A stretch of DNA of 17,899 bases from DATLRC01 sp035534895 (GCA_035534895.1 DATLRC010000007.1:1-17899); one strand, 5' to 3'. Counted from the first letter of the stretch, positions 7,131 through 14,534 are shown. The notes: generated by a model not told the origin, from the sequence alone. Program-made: numbers and translations.

Positions 7131-8645
7131 ATGGATCCATTGACCATAGTGCTTGCTGTAGCAGGCCTAGCGGTTGGTTTTGGTGCGAACACCGTTGTTA
7201 CAAAAAAACGAGTTGGCTCTGCCGAAGAACAAGCCAAAAAAGAACTCCAAAGAGCAAAACGGGAAGCTGAGAAATTAGTTGATGAGGCACGAGCTGAAGC
7301 TAATAAAGCAGTTGATGAAACCAAACGCGAAGAACAAACTCGACGTCGAGAACTTAAAGATGTTGAAAATCGGCTTGTCCAGCGCGAAGAATCACTTGAC
7401 AAGAAACTTGACGAACTCGATAAACGGAATGAAAAACTACGCTCTAGTGAAGACGAGGTAGATAAACTGAAGGATGAAATTCGAGATATTCGCTCCAAAC
7501 AACAGGAAAAACTTGAGAAAGTGGCCAAACTTACTAAAGCTGAAGCTGCTGAAAAGTTAATGCAAATGACCGAACGCGATATTAAAAATGATCTTATTGG
7601 GCTTGTCGGTAAGCTACAAAATGAAGCACGAGAAAATGCCGAAGAACAGGCTGCTCTGATTATTACTACTGCCATGGAACGTATGAGCAGTGAGGTTACA
7701 GCTGAGAGAACAGTAACCAGCGTTAAACTTGAAGATGAAGAAATGAAGGGCCGAATCATTGGTAAAGAAGGTCGTAACATTCAGGCCCTACAAAGAGCCA
7801 CTGGTGTCGATATAATGGTTGATGACACTCCAGGCTACGTAGTGCTCTCAAGTTTTGATCCGGTGCGCCGCGAAGTAGCTAGACAAGCCATGGAAATGCT
7901 AATGAAAGATGGTCGTATCCATCCTGGCAGGATTGAAGAAGTAGTCGAAAAAGCCCAGAAGAATGTCGAGAAAGATGTCATTAGGGCTGGTGAAGATGCT
8001 GCCCGAGAGGTCGGTATTATAGGTATCCCCAAAGAGGTTCTACAATTACTTGGCGAACTCAAATATCGTACCAGCTACGGCCAAAACGTTCTTAAACACT
8101 CAACTGAAATGGCCCATATTGCTGGCATGATCGCTGAAGAAGTTGGCGCAAACATTAAAACTACCAAATATGCTGCCTTAGTCCATGATTTAGGCAAAGC
8201 ATTGACTCATAAGATGGAGGGAAAACACCATCATATATCCGGGGAGATGCTTCGCAAATATGGTGCTCCTGAAGAAGTTGCTCTGGCAGCCGAACAGCAT
8301 CATGACGACATGGAGGCTACCAGTGTTGAAGCACTTATCATTAGGGTAGTTGATGCAATCAGCGCTTCTAGACCGGGTGCGCGTAATATTAGTGCCGAGA
8401 ACTTTATCGAAAGAATGCGTGATCTTGAAAACGTAGCTTTTGGATTTCCGGGAATCGATAAGGCCTACGCCATAAGTGCAGGTCGTGAAGTTCGTATATT
8501 TGTAAAGCCCCAGGAGATTGATGACCTGAGCGCCATTAAACTGGCACGGGATATTGCTACTAAAATTGAATCAACTATGCAATTTCCAGGAACGATTAAG
8601 GTAAATGTTATCCGTGAAACTCGGGCTATAGAATTCGCAAAGTAG
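7131..8645 (+). CDS. rny: Ribonuclease Y
   Basis: Membrane-anchored endoribonuclease that starts bulk mRNA decay, 504 residues, near the usual 510-520. An N-terminal membrane helix (about 3-21) is followed by a long charged coiled coil (about 28-175). The KH RNA-binding domain carries the GKEG loop at 211-214. The HD hydrolase domain has H323, the metal-binding VHDLGKAL (H352, D353), histidines at 366-368, H390/H391 and D408, then the family signature SASRPGAR (411-418). AAAGGA before the ATG is the ribosome site. ymdB follows after 7 nt. The same rny-ymdB pair is known in Bacillus, where both affect RNA turnover or cell behaviour. All catalytic residues are present. Confidence 0.97.
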   Translation: MDPLTIVLAVAGLAVGFGANTVVTKKRVGSAEEQAKKELQRAKREAEKLVDEARAEANKAVDETKREEQTRRRELKDVENRLVQREESLDKKLDELDKRNEKLRSSEDEVDKLKDEIRDIRSKQQEKLEKVAKLTKAEAAEKLMQMTERDIKNDLIGLVGKLQNEARENAEEQAALIITTAMERMSSEVTAERTVTSVKLEDEEMKGRIIGKEGRNIQALQRATGVDIMVDDTPGYVVLSSFDPVRREVARQAMEMLMKDGRIHPGRIEEVVEKAQKNVEKDVIRAGEDAAREVGIIGIPKEVLQLLGELKYRTSYGQNVLKHSTEMAHIAGMIAEEVGANIKTTKYAALVHDLGKALTHKMEGKHHHISGEMLRKYGAPEEVALAAEQHHDDMEATSVEALIIRVVDAISASRPGARNISAENFIERMRDLENVAFGFPGIDKAYAISAGREVRIFVKPQEIDDLSAIKLARDIATKIESTMQFPGTIKVNVIRETRAIEFAK

Positions 8646-8652
8646 GAAATCA

Positions 8653-9447
8653 ATGAATATTCTCTATATCGGGGATATTATGGCTGAAGTTGGCATACAA
8701 GTAGTCGAACAGACTTTGCCTGCCTTACGCCGACTACATAAAGTCGATTTGGTAATTGCCCAGGCCGAAAACGTTAGTCAGGGACGTGGTATCACGCCAA
8801 AAGATTATCGGCGCCTTAAAGAAGGCGGAGTTGATTTTTTTAGTGGTGGCAACTGGACCTTGTACCATAAATCAATTTTACCTTTGCTGGATGACCCTAA
8901 TCAGCCAATCATCCGGCCGGCTAATTATCCCAAAAAAACTCCTGGGTTAGGATGGAAATATATTACAACTTCTAAGGGCAGAGTTTTAGTAGTTAGCCTA
9001 CTTGGCAAAATAGTTGGCCGAGACGCTGACCAGGAGCTAGATAATCCAATTAAGGTAATTGATCAAATTCTTGATCAACAAAAGAACGAAACACGCTTAG
9101 CCACTATTGTTAATTTTCATGGCGACTTCAGTAGCGAAAAAGTCGTCATCGGTCATTATCTTGACAGTAGAGTAACGGCAGTTATAGGCGATCACTGGCA
9201 TGTACCAACAGCCGATGGCCGAGTTTTACCTGGTGGCACTGCTCACATTACTGATGTTGGGATGTGTGGTATACTTGACTCTTCGCTAGGCCTAAAACTG
9301 GAAGTCATTATTGAACGCTGGAGAGACAATAAACAAAACCGTAATCAATTAGAAACAATTGGCCCAAGACAATTTAATGCGCTGTTAATTAAGGTAAATG
9401 AGTTAGCCCTAGCTGACTCAACTAGATCAATTAACCTAGTAATCTAG
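8653..9447 (+). CDS. ymdB: YmdB-family metallophosphoesterase (TIGR00282) with altered TGNH motif
   Basis: Protein of 264 residues, full length for the YmdB family of cyclic-nucleotide phosphodiesterases that act with RNase Y in Bacillus. Metal ligands are at the expected places: D8 (GD), E39-N40 (AEN), N67, H156 (NFHGD), H181 and H183 (GDHWH). The TADGRVLPGGTAHITDVGM segment (186-204) is the family C-terminal signature. The histidine that normally follows N67 in TGNH is W68 here (GGNW), and this residue is thought to help catalysis. The enzyme may therefore be slow, altered in specificity or a binding protein. It is 7 nt downstream of rny and clearly in its operon. Confidence 0.9.
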   Translation: MNILYIGDIMAEVGIQVVEQTLPALRRLHKVDLVIAQAENVSQGRGITPKDYRRLKEGGVDFFSGGNWTLYHKSILPLLDDPNQPIIRPANYPKKTPGLGWKYITTSKGRVLVVSLLGKIVGRDADQELDNPIKVIDQILDQQKNETRLATIVNFHGDFSSEKVVIGHYLDSRVTAVIGDHWHVPTADGRVLPGGTAHITDVGMCGILDSSLGLKLEVIIERWRDNKQNRNQLETIGPRQFNALLIKVNELALADSTRSINLVI

Positions 9448-9455
9448 CTCTTTTT
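9422..9455 (+). terminator. Possible terminator at end of rny-ymdB
   Basis: CTAGAT (9422-9427) and ATCTAG (9442-9447) can pair across a 14-base loop and are followed by CTC and five T. The hairpin overlaps the last codons and stop of ymdB. The large loop and A/T-rich stem make it weak. Confidence 0.3.
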
Positions 9456-9459
9456 AACG

Positions 9460-9474
9460 TATAATCAACCTCTG
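9460..9474 (+). promoter_or_regulatory. -10 box and start-region motif of tRNA-Pro(TGG)
   Basis: TATAAT (9460-9465) is followed by three bases and CCTCTG (9469-9474), then TAATTT and the tRNA. The -10 box lies 15 nt before the tRNA. The same arrangement recurs at the second tRNA-Pro. No good -35 box is seen. Confidence 0.6.
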
Positions 9475-9480
9475 TAATTT

Positions 9481-9557
9481 CGGGGATTGGCGCAGTTGGC
9501 TAGCGCGCCGCGTTTGGGACGCGGAGGTCGGAGGTTCGAGTCCTCTATCCCCGACCA
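9481..9557 (+). tRNA. tRNA-Pro (anticodon TGG)
   Basis: Seventy-seven bases including an encoded CCA. The acceptor stem CGGGGAT pairs with ATCCCCG, with the C1-G72 pair typical of bacterial tRNA-Pro. The anticodon stem CCGCG/CGCGG carries loop TTTGGGA, so the anticodon is TGG. The T arm is GGAGG TTCGAGT CCTCT. It reads CCA and probably other CCN codons. Confidence 0.97.
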
Positions 9558-9602
9558 TTAATCCAACTACGTGACCAATTTGATTACTCGAGGGATTTAT
9601 TA

Positions 9603-9630
9603 AGCCAAAAAGTCTTGGCTAGAGTTTTTT
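9603..9630 (+). terminator. Intrinsic terminator after tRNA-Pro(TGG)
   Basis: AGCCAA (9603-9608) and TTGGCT (9615-9620) form a perfect 6-bp stem with a 6-base loop, followed by AGAG and six T (9625-9630). It separates the two tRNA-Pro genes, which fits each having its own promoter. Confidence 0.6.
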
Positions 9631-9681
9631 AGAAGATTACCGTCCAGAAATATTTATACCGTAGTATCCAGAGTTTTCAGG

Positions 9682-9696
9682 TATAATATGCCTCTG
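9682..9696 (+). promoter_or_regulatory. -10 box and start-region motif of tRNA-Pro(CGG)
   Basis: TATAAT (9682-9687), three bases, CCTCTG (9691-9696), TAATTT and then the tRNA. The spacing is identical to that of the first tRNA-Pro, so the promoter was probably duplicated together with the gene. Confidence 0.6.
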
Positions 9697-9702
9697 TAAT
9701 TT

Positions 9703-9779
9703 CAGGGTGTGGCGCAGCTTGGTAGCGCGCAGCGTTCGGGACGCTGAGGTCGGAGGTTCAAATCCTCTCACCCTGACCA
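9703..9779 (+). tRNA. tRNA-Pro (anticodon CGG)
   Basis: Seventy-seven bases with encoded CCA. The acceptor stem CAGGGTG pairs with CACCCTG; the anticodon stem CAGCG/CGCTG carries loop TTCGGGA, giving anticodon CGG, which reads CCG. The D arm, variable loop (AGGTC) and T stem closely match tRNA-Pro(TGG) 145 nt upstream, which suggests the pair arose by duplication. Confidence 0.97.
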
Positions 9780-9924
9780 TAAGATTCTCCAGGACTTATT
9801 TATTGATTTCAGACTACTCTTCAATAATCACTGGCTGACTATGATTGAGCAATCAACTTATGTTTTGCTTCTGTTATTAGTCCAAATCACTTCAATTTTT
9901 AGGAAGTCATAAGACAAATAGCTG

Positions 9925-9930
9925 TACAAT
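9925..9930 (+). promoter_or_regulatory. -10 box placed for a leaderless mRNA
   Basis: TACAAT is followed by six bases (ACAGCC) and the ATG at 9937, with no Shine-Dalgarno. Initiation seven bases after the box would fall on the start codon, the same geometry as the PRC-barrel gene. A -35 box is not evident. Confidence 0.45.
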
Positions 9931-9936
9931 ACAGCC

Positions 9937-10557
9937 ATGGTATTTATTTTAACTATTCTGGTTGTTTTTATTTTGCTTTGTCTCAATGAAATCTGGTGGC
10001 GCACCAAACGGCCAAAAAATGAGTTAAGCCGTAAATTCATACACCTTACTGTCGGTAGTTTTGTTGCATTCTGGCCTTTTTTCCTGACATGGAACGAAAT
10101 AAGATGGCTCAGCCTTATTTTCTTGATAGCTGTAGCTATCTCACGCTACTTTAGACTTTTTAAAGCAATCCATAGTGTTGCCCGGCCGACGTGGGGAGAG
10201 ATCTTTTTTGCTGCAGCAGTTGGTCTACTAACACTTGTAACTCACGATAGAGGAATTTATCTAGTAGCAATTTTGGAAATGAGCTTGGCTGATGGTTTGG
10301 CAGCAGTTATTGGGACGCAACTTGGCAAGACAAATCGCTACAAAGTATTCGGCCACACCAAAAGTCTAGCTGGCAGTGTTACGTTTATGGCCATCAGTTA
10401 TATTATTTTGCTCACTTATTCTGTCACAGGGGCTGGTCTAGGTATTGTGACCTGTCTAGTTATCGCTTTTCTTGCTACCAGCATTGAAAACGTAGCTGTT
10501 TTGGGGCTAGACAACTTGTTTGTTCCACTAGTGGTAGCTTTTATGCTGAAGCCTTAA
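9937..10557 (+). CDS. CTP-dependent polyprenol/phytol/diacylglycerol kinase-like membrane protein
   Basis: Polytopic membrane protein of 206 residues with about six to seven hydrophobic segments. It matches the dolichol kinase/phytol kinase/DGK1 superfamily, which moves a phosphate from CTP to a lipid alcohol. Visible motifs: ELSRKFIHL (29-37), the nucleotide/metal motif SLADGLAAVIGTQLGK (116-131), GHTKSLAGS (139-147), and the terminal ENVAVLGLDNLFVPL (184-198). The substrate cannot be read from sequence: undecaprenol or another polyprenol salvaged for wall glycan synthesis is a fair guess, phytol or diacylglycerol are alternatives. Its start lacks a Shine-Dalgarno and looks leaderless. It overlaps the next, convergent gene by 17 bp. 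Confidence 0.78.
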   Translation: MVFILTILVVFILLCLNEIWWRTKRPKNELSRKFIHLTVGSFVAFWPFFLTWNEIRWLSLIFLIAVAISRYFRLFKAIHSVARPTWGEIFFAAAVGLLTLVTHDRGIYLVAILEMSLADGLAAVIGTQLGKTNRYKVFGHTKSLAGSVTFMAISYIILLTYSVTGAGLGIVTCLVIAFLATSIENVAVLGLDNLFVPLVVAFMLKP

Positions 10558-12397
10558 TCCTGCCAGCTGTGTGGGCCCTAAGGGCATTAAAGATGACTAC
10601 AACATCAACCACTTCCTGAATAATTGCTCCAAAAAGAGGCGGTAATTTCCCGGTTGCAAAAATCAGCATCAATACTAGACTTATACCGATACCCATTAAA
10701 ATACTTTGTTTGGCAATGAAAAAAGTTCTTCGGGCAATTTCTAAAGCACTAGCAACCCGGCTGATGTCATCAAGCATTATGACCATATCGGCTGATTCAC
10801 TTGCCGCTGTTGACCCCCGTGCCCCAAGGGCAATACCAACGTCTGCAGCAGTCAAAACCGGCGCATCATTAACGCCGTCACCAACAAACACCAGAGGACG
10901 TTGCTGTACTTTCTCAATTGCTTTCAATTTATCGGCTGGTAATGCATCGGCTTGAAAGTCAGTAATTCCCAACTTTTTAGCGATAGCACTCGCCGTGGCT
11001 TGATTATCTCCAGTAATCATCAACGTTTTCTTAATACCTAGGTTTTTTATTCTAGACAAGGTTGAACTACTTTCGCTTCTCAACTCGTCCTTAAAAGTTA
11101 TAATCCCGGCTAGCTGTCCGTTGACGGCTACATAGGCCGCTGTTTGCTGGACCATCCCCCGCTTAAAGGATGCTGGAAGTTGAACAGCTCGTGCTTCCAT
11201 TAGACTCAGCCGGCCCACCAAAATATCTTTACCCCCATGTTTAGCTTCTATACCAAGTCCCGATATTTCCTTAACATGTTTAGCTTTATTTATTTTAATT
11301 CCTTGCTTTATTGCTGCATCAACTACTGCTCGAGCTAAAACGTGGCGTGAATTTTGTTCTAAGCCGGCAGCAAAGCCAAGAACACTACCCCGACTGTGAT
11401 TACCATAAACCAAAACCCTGTCCACTGACGGTTTGCCGTAAGTAAGAGTTCCTGTTTTATCAAAAGCAATGACTTGAGCTGTCGCTAATTTTTCAAGTGC
11501 CGATCCTGTTTTGACAATAATACCGAATTTACTAGCACGACTCATCCCAGAGATTAAAGCAATCGGCGCAGCTAATATAAGCGGACACGGCGTAGCCACA
11601 ACTATAACCTCCAAAAAGCGAATTGCGTGACCACTGATCAACCAGACAGAAGCAGCAATCGCAAAGGAGGCAATTGTAAACGGAATGCTATAACGATCAG
11701 CTAAACGCACGAAAGGCGCTTTAGAGGCACTGGCACTCCTAACTAGTTTAATTATCTGCTGGTATTGGCTCTCAGCAGCTGAACGCAAAGCTTTGGCAGT
11801 AACTGCTCCGTCAAGATTTATCGCACCACTCAATATCTGATCGTTTACTTGCTTAACTTGAGGCAATGATTCGCCAGTCAAGGTCGATTCATCAAAATTT
11901 GCAATCCCTTCAATTATCAGCGCATCAACTGGTACGACTTCGCCAGGTTTAATTAGAATTTTATCGCCGCTATGAACGGCACTGGCCCTTAGTTCAAGAA
12001 TTTTGCGTCCTTTTATAACATGAACCATTTGAGGGGCTCTTTTGAGAAGTGCATCAAGCTCAGATTTGGCTCGATGTTCAGCGTAATCTTCCAGGCTCTC
12101 GCCACCGGTCAGCATAATAACTAGTAACAGTGCCGCCCAGTCTTGTCCCAGAGCTACAGCCGTAACAATAGCGGTAACCGCCAGCAAGTCGATGCCGTAT
12201 GTCCCAGCTCGCAGATCTTGCCACATATCCCAGACAATAGGCAATGACTCAACTAGTGCAATAGACCCGAGAACCCATTTAGCGGCCAGATAATATCTAG
12301 CAATGACCAGAATTAAGCCAACAACCAGGGCAATTAATGCCAAACTAAATAATTTATATTGCCACCCAAAACGTCTTATTCTTTTTAACACCATCAT
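10541..12397 (-). CDS. P1B-type heavy-metal-transporting ATPase, TPCP variant
   Basis: P-type ATPase of 618 residues that would export a metal ion across the cell membrane. There is no N-terminal metal-binding domain. Motifs in order: actuator TGES (174-177), transmembrane metal-site motif ATPCPL (268-273) in place of CPC, phosphorylation DKTGT (313-317), TGDN (462-465) and hinge GDGVNDA (506-512). The P1B nucleotide-domain HP pair reads HV here (352-353). Paired hydrophobic helices lie at about 15-60, 67-100, 235-300 and 560-605; the last contains EVVDVVVIFNALR. The metal cannot be inferred with confidence. ATGATG gives two possible starts, and TATACT (12419-12424) may be its -10 box. Tail overlap of 17 bp with the kinase-like gene. 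Confidence 0.9.
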   Translation of the reverse strand: MMVLKRIRRFGWQYKLFSLALIALVVGLILVIARYYLAAKWVLGSIALVESLPIVWDMWQDLRAGTYGIDLLAVTAIVTAVALGQDWAALLLVIMLTGGESLEDYAEHRAKSELDALLKRAPQMVHVIKGRKILELRASAVHSGDKILIKPGEVVPVDALIIEGIANFDESTLTGESLPQVKQVNDQILSGAINLDGAVTAKALRSAAESQYQQIIKLVRSASASKAPFVRLADRYSIPFTIASFAIAASVWLISGHAIRFLEVIVVATPCPLILAAPIALISGMSRASKFGIIVKTGSALEKLATAQVIAFDKTGTLTYGKPSVDRVLVYGNHSRGSVLGFAAGLEQNSRHVLARAVVDAAIKQGIKINKAKHVKEISGLGIEAKHGGKDILVGRLSLMEARAVQLPASFKRGMVQQTAAYVAVNGQLAGIITFKDELRSESSSTLSRIKNLGIKKTLMITGDNQATASAIAKKLGITDFQADALPADKLKAIEKVQQRPLVFVGDGVNDAPVLTAADVGIALGARGSTAASESADMVIMLDDISRVASALEIARRTFFIAKQSILMGIGISLVLMLIFATGKLPPLFGAIIQEVVDVVVIFNALRAHTAGRIKASA

Positions 12398-12441
12398 CTC
12401 GTCTCTTAACTCTCAACTAGTATACCAGCTGCGAAGCAAGG

Positions 12442-12469
12442 TTGTTTGACCCAAAATGTAGAGCATAAT
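12442..12469 (+). promoter_or_regulatory. Possible promoter of the oxidoreductase gene
   Basis: TTGTTT (12442-12447) and CATAAT (12464-12469) with a 16-bp spacer, about 25 bp before the ATG at 12495. It lies in a short divergent region shared with the metal ATPase. Confidence 0.4.
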
Positions 12470-12494
12470 ACTAGTTAACGCTAATGGAGATAAT

Positions 12495-13481
12495 ATGAAA
12501 GCAGCTCAAATCAAGCAATATGGTGGTCCGAAAGTTCTGAAGACAGTTAAGAATGTACCAAAACCCAAAATTAGAGAGGGATTTGTGCTAGTAGAAGTTT
12601 ATGCCGCCGCCGTTAATCCCTTTGATTGGAAAGTACGCTCAGGTTTGGCCCAAAGTATGGCACAGCTCGATTTTCCAGCCATCTTAGGCGGTGATTTCTC
12701 AGGTATAGTTACCGAAATTGGTGAAGCAGTAAGTTCTGTTAAGTTGGGCGACGCTGTTTTCGGTCAAGCCAATGCCCTTGGTGGCCAAGGCTCCTTCGCA
12801 GACTACACATTGGTTAAGGCTGAATCCTTAGCTTCCAAACCACAAAGTGTTGATTTCCTAACTGCTGCTGCACTGCCACTTACGGCAGTTAGTGCCTATC
12901 AAGCTCTAGTTGAAAACGGCAAGCTAAAAAGCGGACAAAAAATATTAATTCACGGAGGTAGCGGTGGAATTGGCTCAATAGCAATTCAGCTAGCCAAACA
13001 TCTCGGGGCTTTTGTAGCCACAACCACAGATAGTACGGGTATTGAATATGTTAGAAACCTCGGTGCCGACAAGCTGATTGATTATAAGAATCAGGACTTC
13101 ACGAAGCTAGTAAAAAATTATGACATGGTCTACGACACTGTTGGTGGCCAGAGCTACCAAAAATCTTACCAGACTTTAAGGCCTGGGGGCCTGATTGTCT
13201 CGATGGTTGAACAGCCCAATCAGCAGCTAATGGATCAATATAAAGTAACAGCTATCAATCAGTTTACCCAGGTTAACACTCGACGCTTAAATAAAGTGGC
13301 TAAGCTAGTAGAAAATGCTGTTTTAAGGGTCCACATAGATAAAGTCTTTTCCCTAGAGCAGGCTGGGATTGCCTTAGGCTATCTCCAGACAGGACATCCT
13401 CACGGTAAAGTAGTACTTAAAGTCAAGAACCCTCAGGCTGGCAGTTACCATATAACGGCTAAAAAGACCGCAATAGGGTAA
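12495..13481 (+). CDS. Zinc-free MDR oxidoreductase (NADPH:quinone reductase-like)
   Basis: Medium-chain dehydrogenase/reductase of 328 residues. The GroES-like N-terminal domain (about 1-130) begins MKAAQIKQYG and contains AAAVNPFDWKVRSG (37-50) and the GGDFSGIV segment (65-72). The Rossmann domain has the nucleotide motif HGGSGGIGS (153-161). The catalytic zinc ligands and the four-cysteine structural zinc loop of true alcohol dehydrogenases are absent, as in quinone oxidoreductases and enone reductases. The likely cofactor is NADPH, the substrate unknown (quinones, enals or other electrophiles). A GGAG about 7 nt before the ATG serves as ribosome site. The C-terminal tail after KVVLKVKN is slightly longer than usual. 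A stress or detoxification role is an inference. Confidence 0.87.
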   Translation: MKAAQIKQYGGPKVLKTVKNVPKPKIREGFVLVEVYAAAVNPFDWKVRSGLAQSMAQLDFPAILGGDFSGIVTEIGEAVSSVKLGDAVFGQANALGGQGSFADYTLVKAESLASKPQSVDFLTAAALPLTAVSAYQALVENGKLKSGQKILIHGGSGGIGSIAIQLAKHLGAFVATTTDSTGIEYVRNLGADKLIDYKNQDFTKLVKNYDMVYDTVGGQSYQKSYQTLRPGGLIVSMVEQPNQQLMDQYKVTAINQFTQVNTRRLNKVAKLVENAVLRVHIDKVFSLEQAGIALGYLQTGHPHGKVVLKVKNPQAGSYHITAKKTAIG

Positions 13482-13524
13482 AACAATTCACCCCGAATAG
13501 TATTTATTTGAAACATTTTTGATA

Positions 13525-13923
13525 TCAACTAGGGTGACGTATAGTCAAAAGCCTAGAGACACCGAACGCAATAAGAGCATATACTACCATTGCAACAAGC
13601 GTTGAAAGCTCCACTCTCGAGACACCATAACTAATACTATAACCAAATATACCAAAGAAGGGAGCTGCCAGAGGATGACTTATCTGATAAATAAAGTTAG
13701 CAAAACTATTAGCTGGATTAGCTCCAAGTAGGACAAACACAAATCGGAAAGCCAGGATTACTAAGACTACTCCGCCAATAAACCAGATTATTCTTGTTGC
13801 CGTAGATATTTGCGGGATTTGCGCCGGCTGAGTAACAGAGTCTTCGTCAGTAACTCTTGTATCTGTAGTGGTAGAAACACCATCGTTTGTAACTTTTCTG
13901 ACTTGTTGGATATTCTGATTCAT
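13525..13923 (-). CDS. YggT-like membrane protein
   Basis: Protein of 132 residues with a polar N-terminal stretch of about 40 residues (rich in T, Q, D) and then three hydrophobic segments (about 44-68, 80-98 and 108-126). The core reads IIWFIGGVVLVILAFRFVF, LLGANPANSFANFIYQISHPLAAPF (67-91) and ELSTLVAMVVYALIAFGVSRLL (105-126), the pattern of YggT/YlmG-like proteins often seen in Saccharibacteria and Gram-positives. The role is uncertain; relatives have been linked to osmotic stress, membrane organisation or division. A clear GAAGGAG precedes the ATG. It lies 11 nt downstream of another small membrane gene and is probably in one operon with it. Confidence 0.75.
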   Translation of the reverse strand: MNQNIQQVRKVTNDGVSTTTDTRVTDEDSVTQPAQIPQISTATRIIWFIGGVVLVILAFRFVFVLLGANPANSFANFIYQISHPLAAPFFGIFGYSISYGVSRVELSTLVAMVVYALIAFGVSRLLTIRHPS

Positions 13924-13934
13924 AGATTTCTCCT

Positions 13935-14144
13935 TCAGGGGACTAGCCTATTATTTAATAAATCTAAGCCCAAAAGATTGGTTTTTCGTTCTATTACTGC
14001 AGCTCCACTGAAGATTAACGCAGTAACAAAACAAAAACGGTTCACAAATAGCATACGGTAGGTATAAGTTTCTTTAATTAACCACACGCCAATCACCATA
14101 GATACTAGACCAAGCAGATAGGCTATCAACAATGTTTTTGCCAA
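13935..14144 (-). CDS. Small two-helix membrane protein, unknown function
   Basis: Sixty-nine residues beginning at a TTG codon that is preceded by GGAGG at good spacing. Two hydrophobic segments (about 4-23 and 33-51) flank a short basic loop (KETYTYRMLFVNR) and a cytoplasmic or exported tail (ERKTNLLGLDLLNNRLVP). I recognise no family. The Shine-Dalgarno and the 11-nt gap to the YggT-like gene support it as a real gene and operon partner. Confidence 0.6.
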   Translation of the reverse strand: MAKTLLIAYLLGLVSMVIGVWLIKETYTYRMLFVNRFCFVTALIFSGAAVIERKTNLLGLDLLNNRLVP

Positions 14145-14240
14145 AGCAATCCTCCAATTATTTATTACTATAAATTATAGGATCACATACATATATAAGA
14201 TGTAAAAATTATTACTCATAAAATAATTAATGTTAGAGGT

Positions 14241-14276
14241 CAAAAAAGCAAACTTGGCAACTGTCAAGGCAGTGCC
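14241..14276 (-). terminator. Likely terminator of tRNA-His
   Basis: On the minus strand GGCACTG and CAGTTGCC (14276 down to 14256) form a 7-bp stem with one bulged T and a six-base loop. Six T follow eight bases later (14242-14247). It lies about 50 bp after the tRNA-His 3' end; the gap to the T-tract weakens the call. Confidence 0.4.
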
Positions 14277-14326
14277 TGAATAATCTAAAAGACTTTCTCG
14301 TACGGGTCCTTGACCACATTAATGTC

Positions 14327-14403
14327 TGGGGCGAACGATGGGGATTGAACCCACGACATTCGGGACCACAACCCGACGCTCTACCAACTGAGCTACGTCC
14401 GCC
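14327..14403 (-). tRNA. tRNA-His (anticodon GTG)
   Basis: Seventy-seven bases including an encoded CCA. The acceptor stem GCGGACG pairs with CGTTCGC, with one G-U pair. An extra G (position -1, base 14403) faces discriminator C73, the identity element of bacterial tRNA-His. The anticodon stem TCGGG/CCCGA carries loop TTGTGGT, so the anticodon is GTG. The T arm is GTGGG TTCAATC CCCAT. Confidence 0.97.
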
Positions 14404-14484
14404 ACTACAAGACTATAACTTGAATGAGCCGTGTCTGATTTAGCTATCAGCTAATCAAAAAGTGTAAAATCCAGAACAGAGGTG

Positions 14485-14512
14485 ATTATAGCAGTTAGCG
14501 ACTAATTCTCAA
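14485..14512 (-). promoter_or_regulatory. Promoter upstream of tRNA-His
   Basis: On the minus strand TTGAGA (14507-14512), a 16-bp spacer and TATAAT (14485-14490), then CA and CCTCTG, the same start-region motif as the two tRNA-Pro genes. A leader of about 75 nt with a small hairpin (14437-14456) would be removed by RNase P. A second possible -10 (TATAGT, 14412-14417) lies 8 nt from the tRNA. Confidence 0.55.
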
Positions 14513-14534
14513 AGCTATTGATCCTCGCTAAACC

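Noticed and set aside
7094..7780. 228-codon open frame opposite rny, very Ser-rich
   Set aside because: It mirrors the Glu/Lys/Arg-rich coiled coil of RNase Y; composition is that of an antisense shadow and no ribosome site is present.
13481..13520. Possible bidirectional terminator between the oxidoreductase and the YggT-like gene
   Set aside because: GGGT/ACCC is only a 4-bp stem with a 10-base loop and no proper T-tract.
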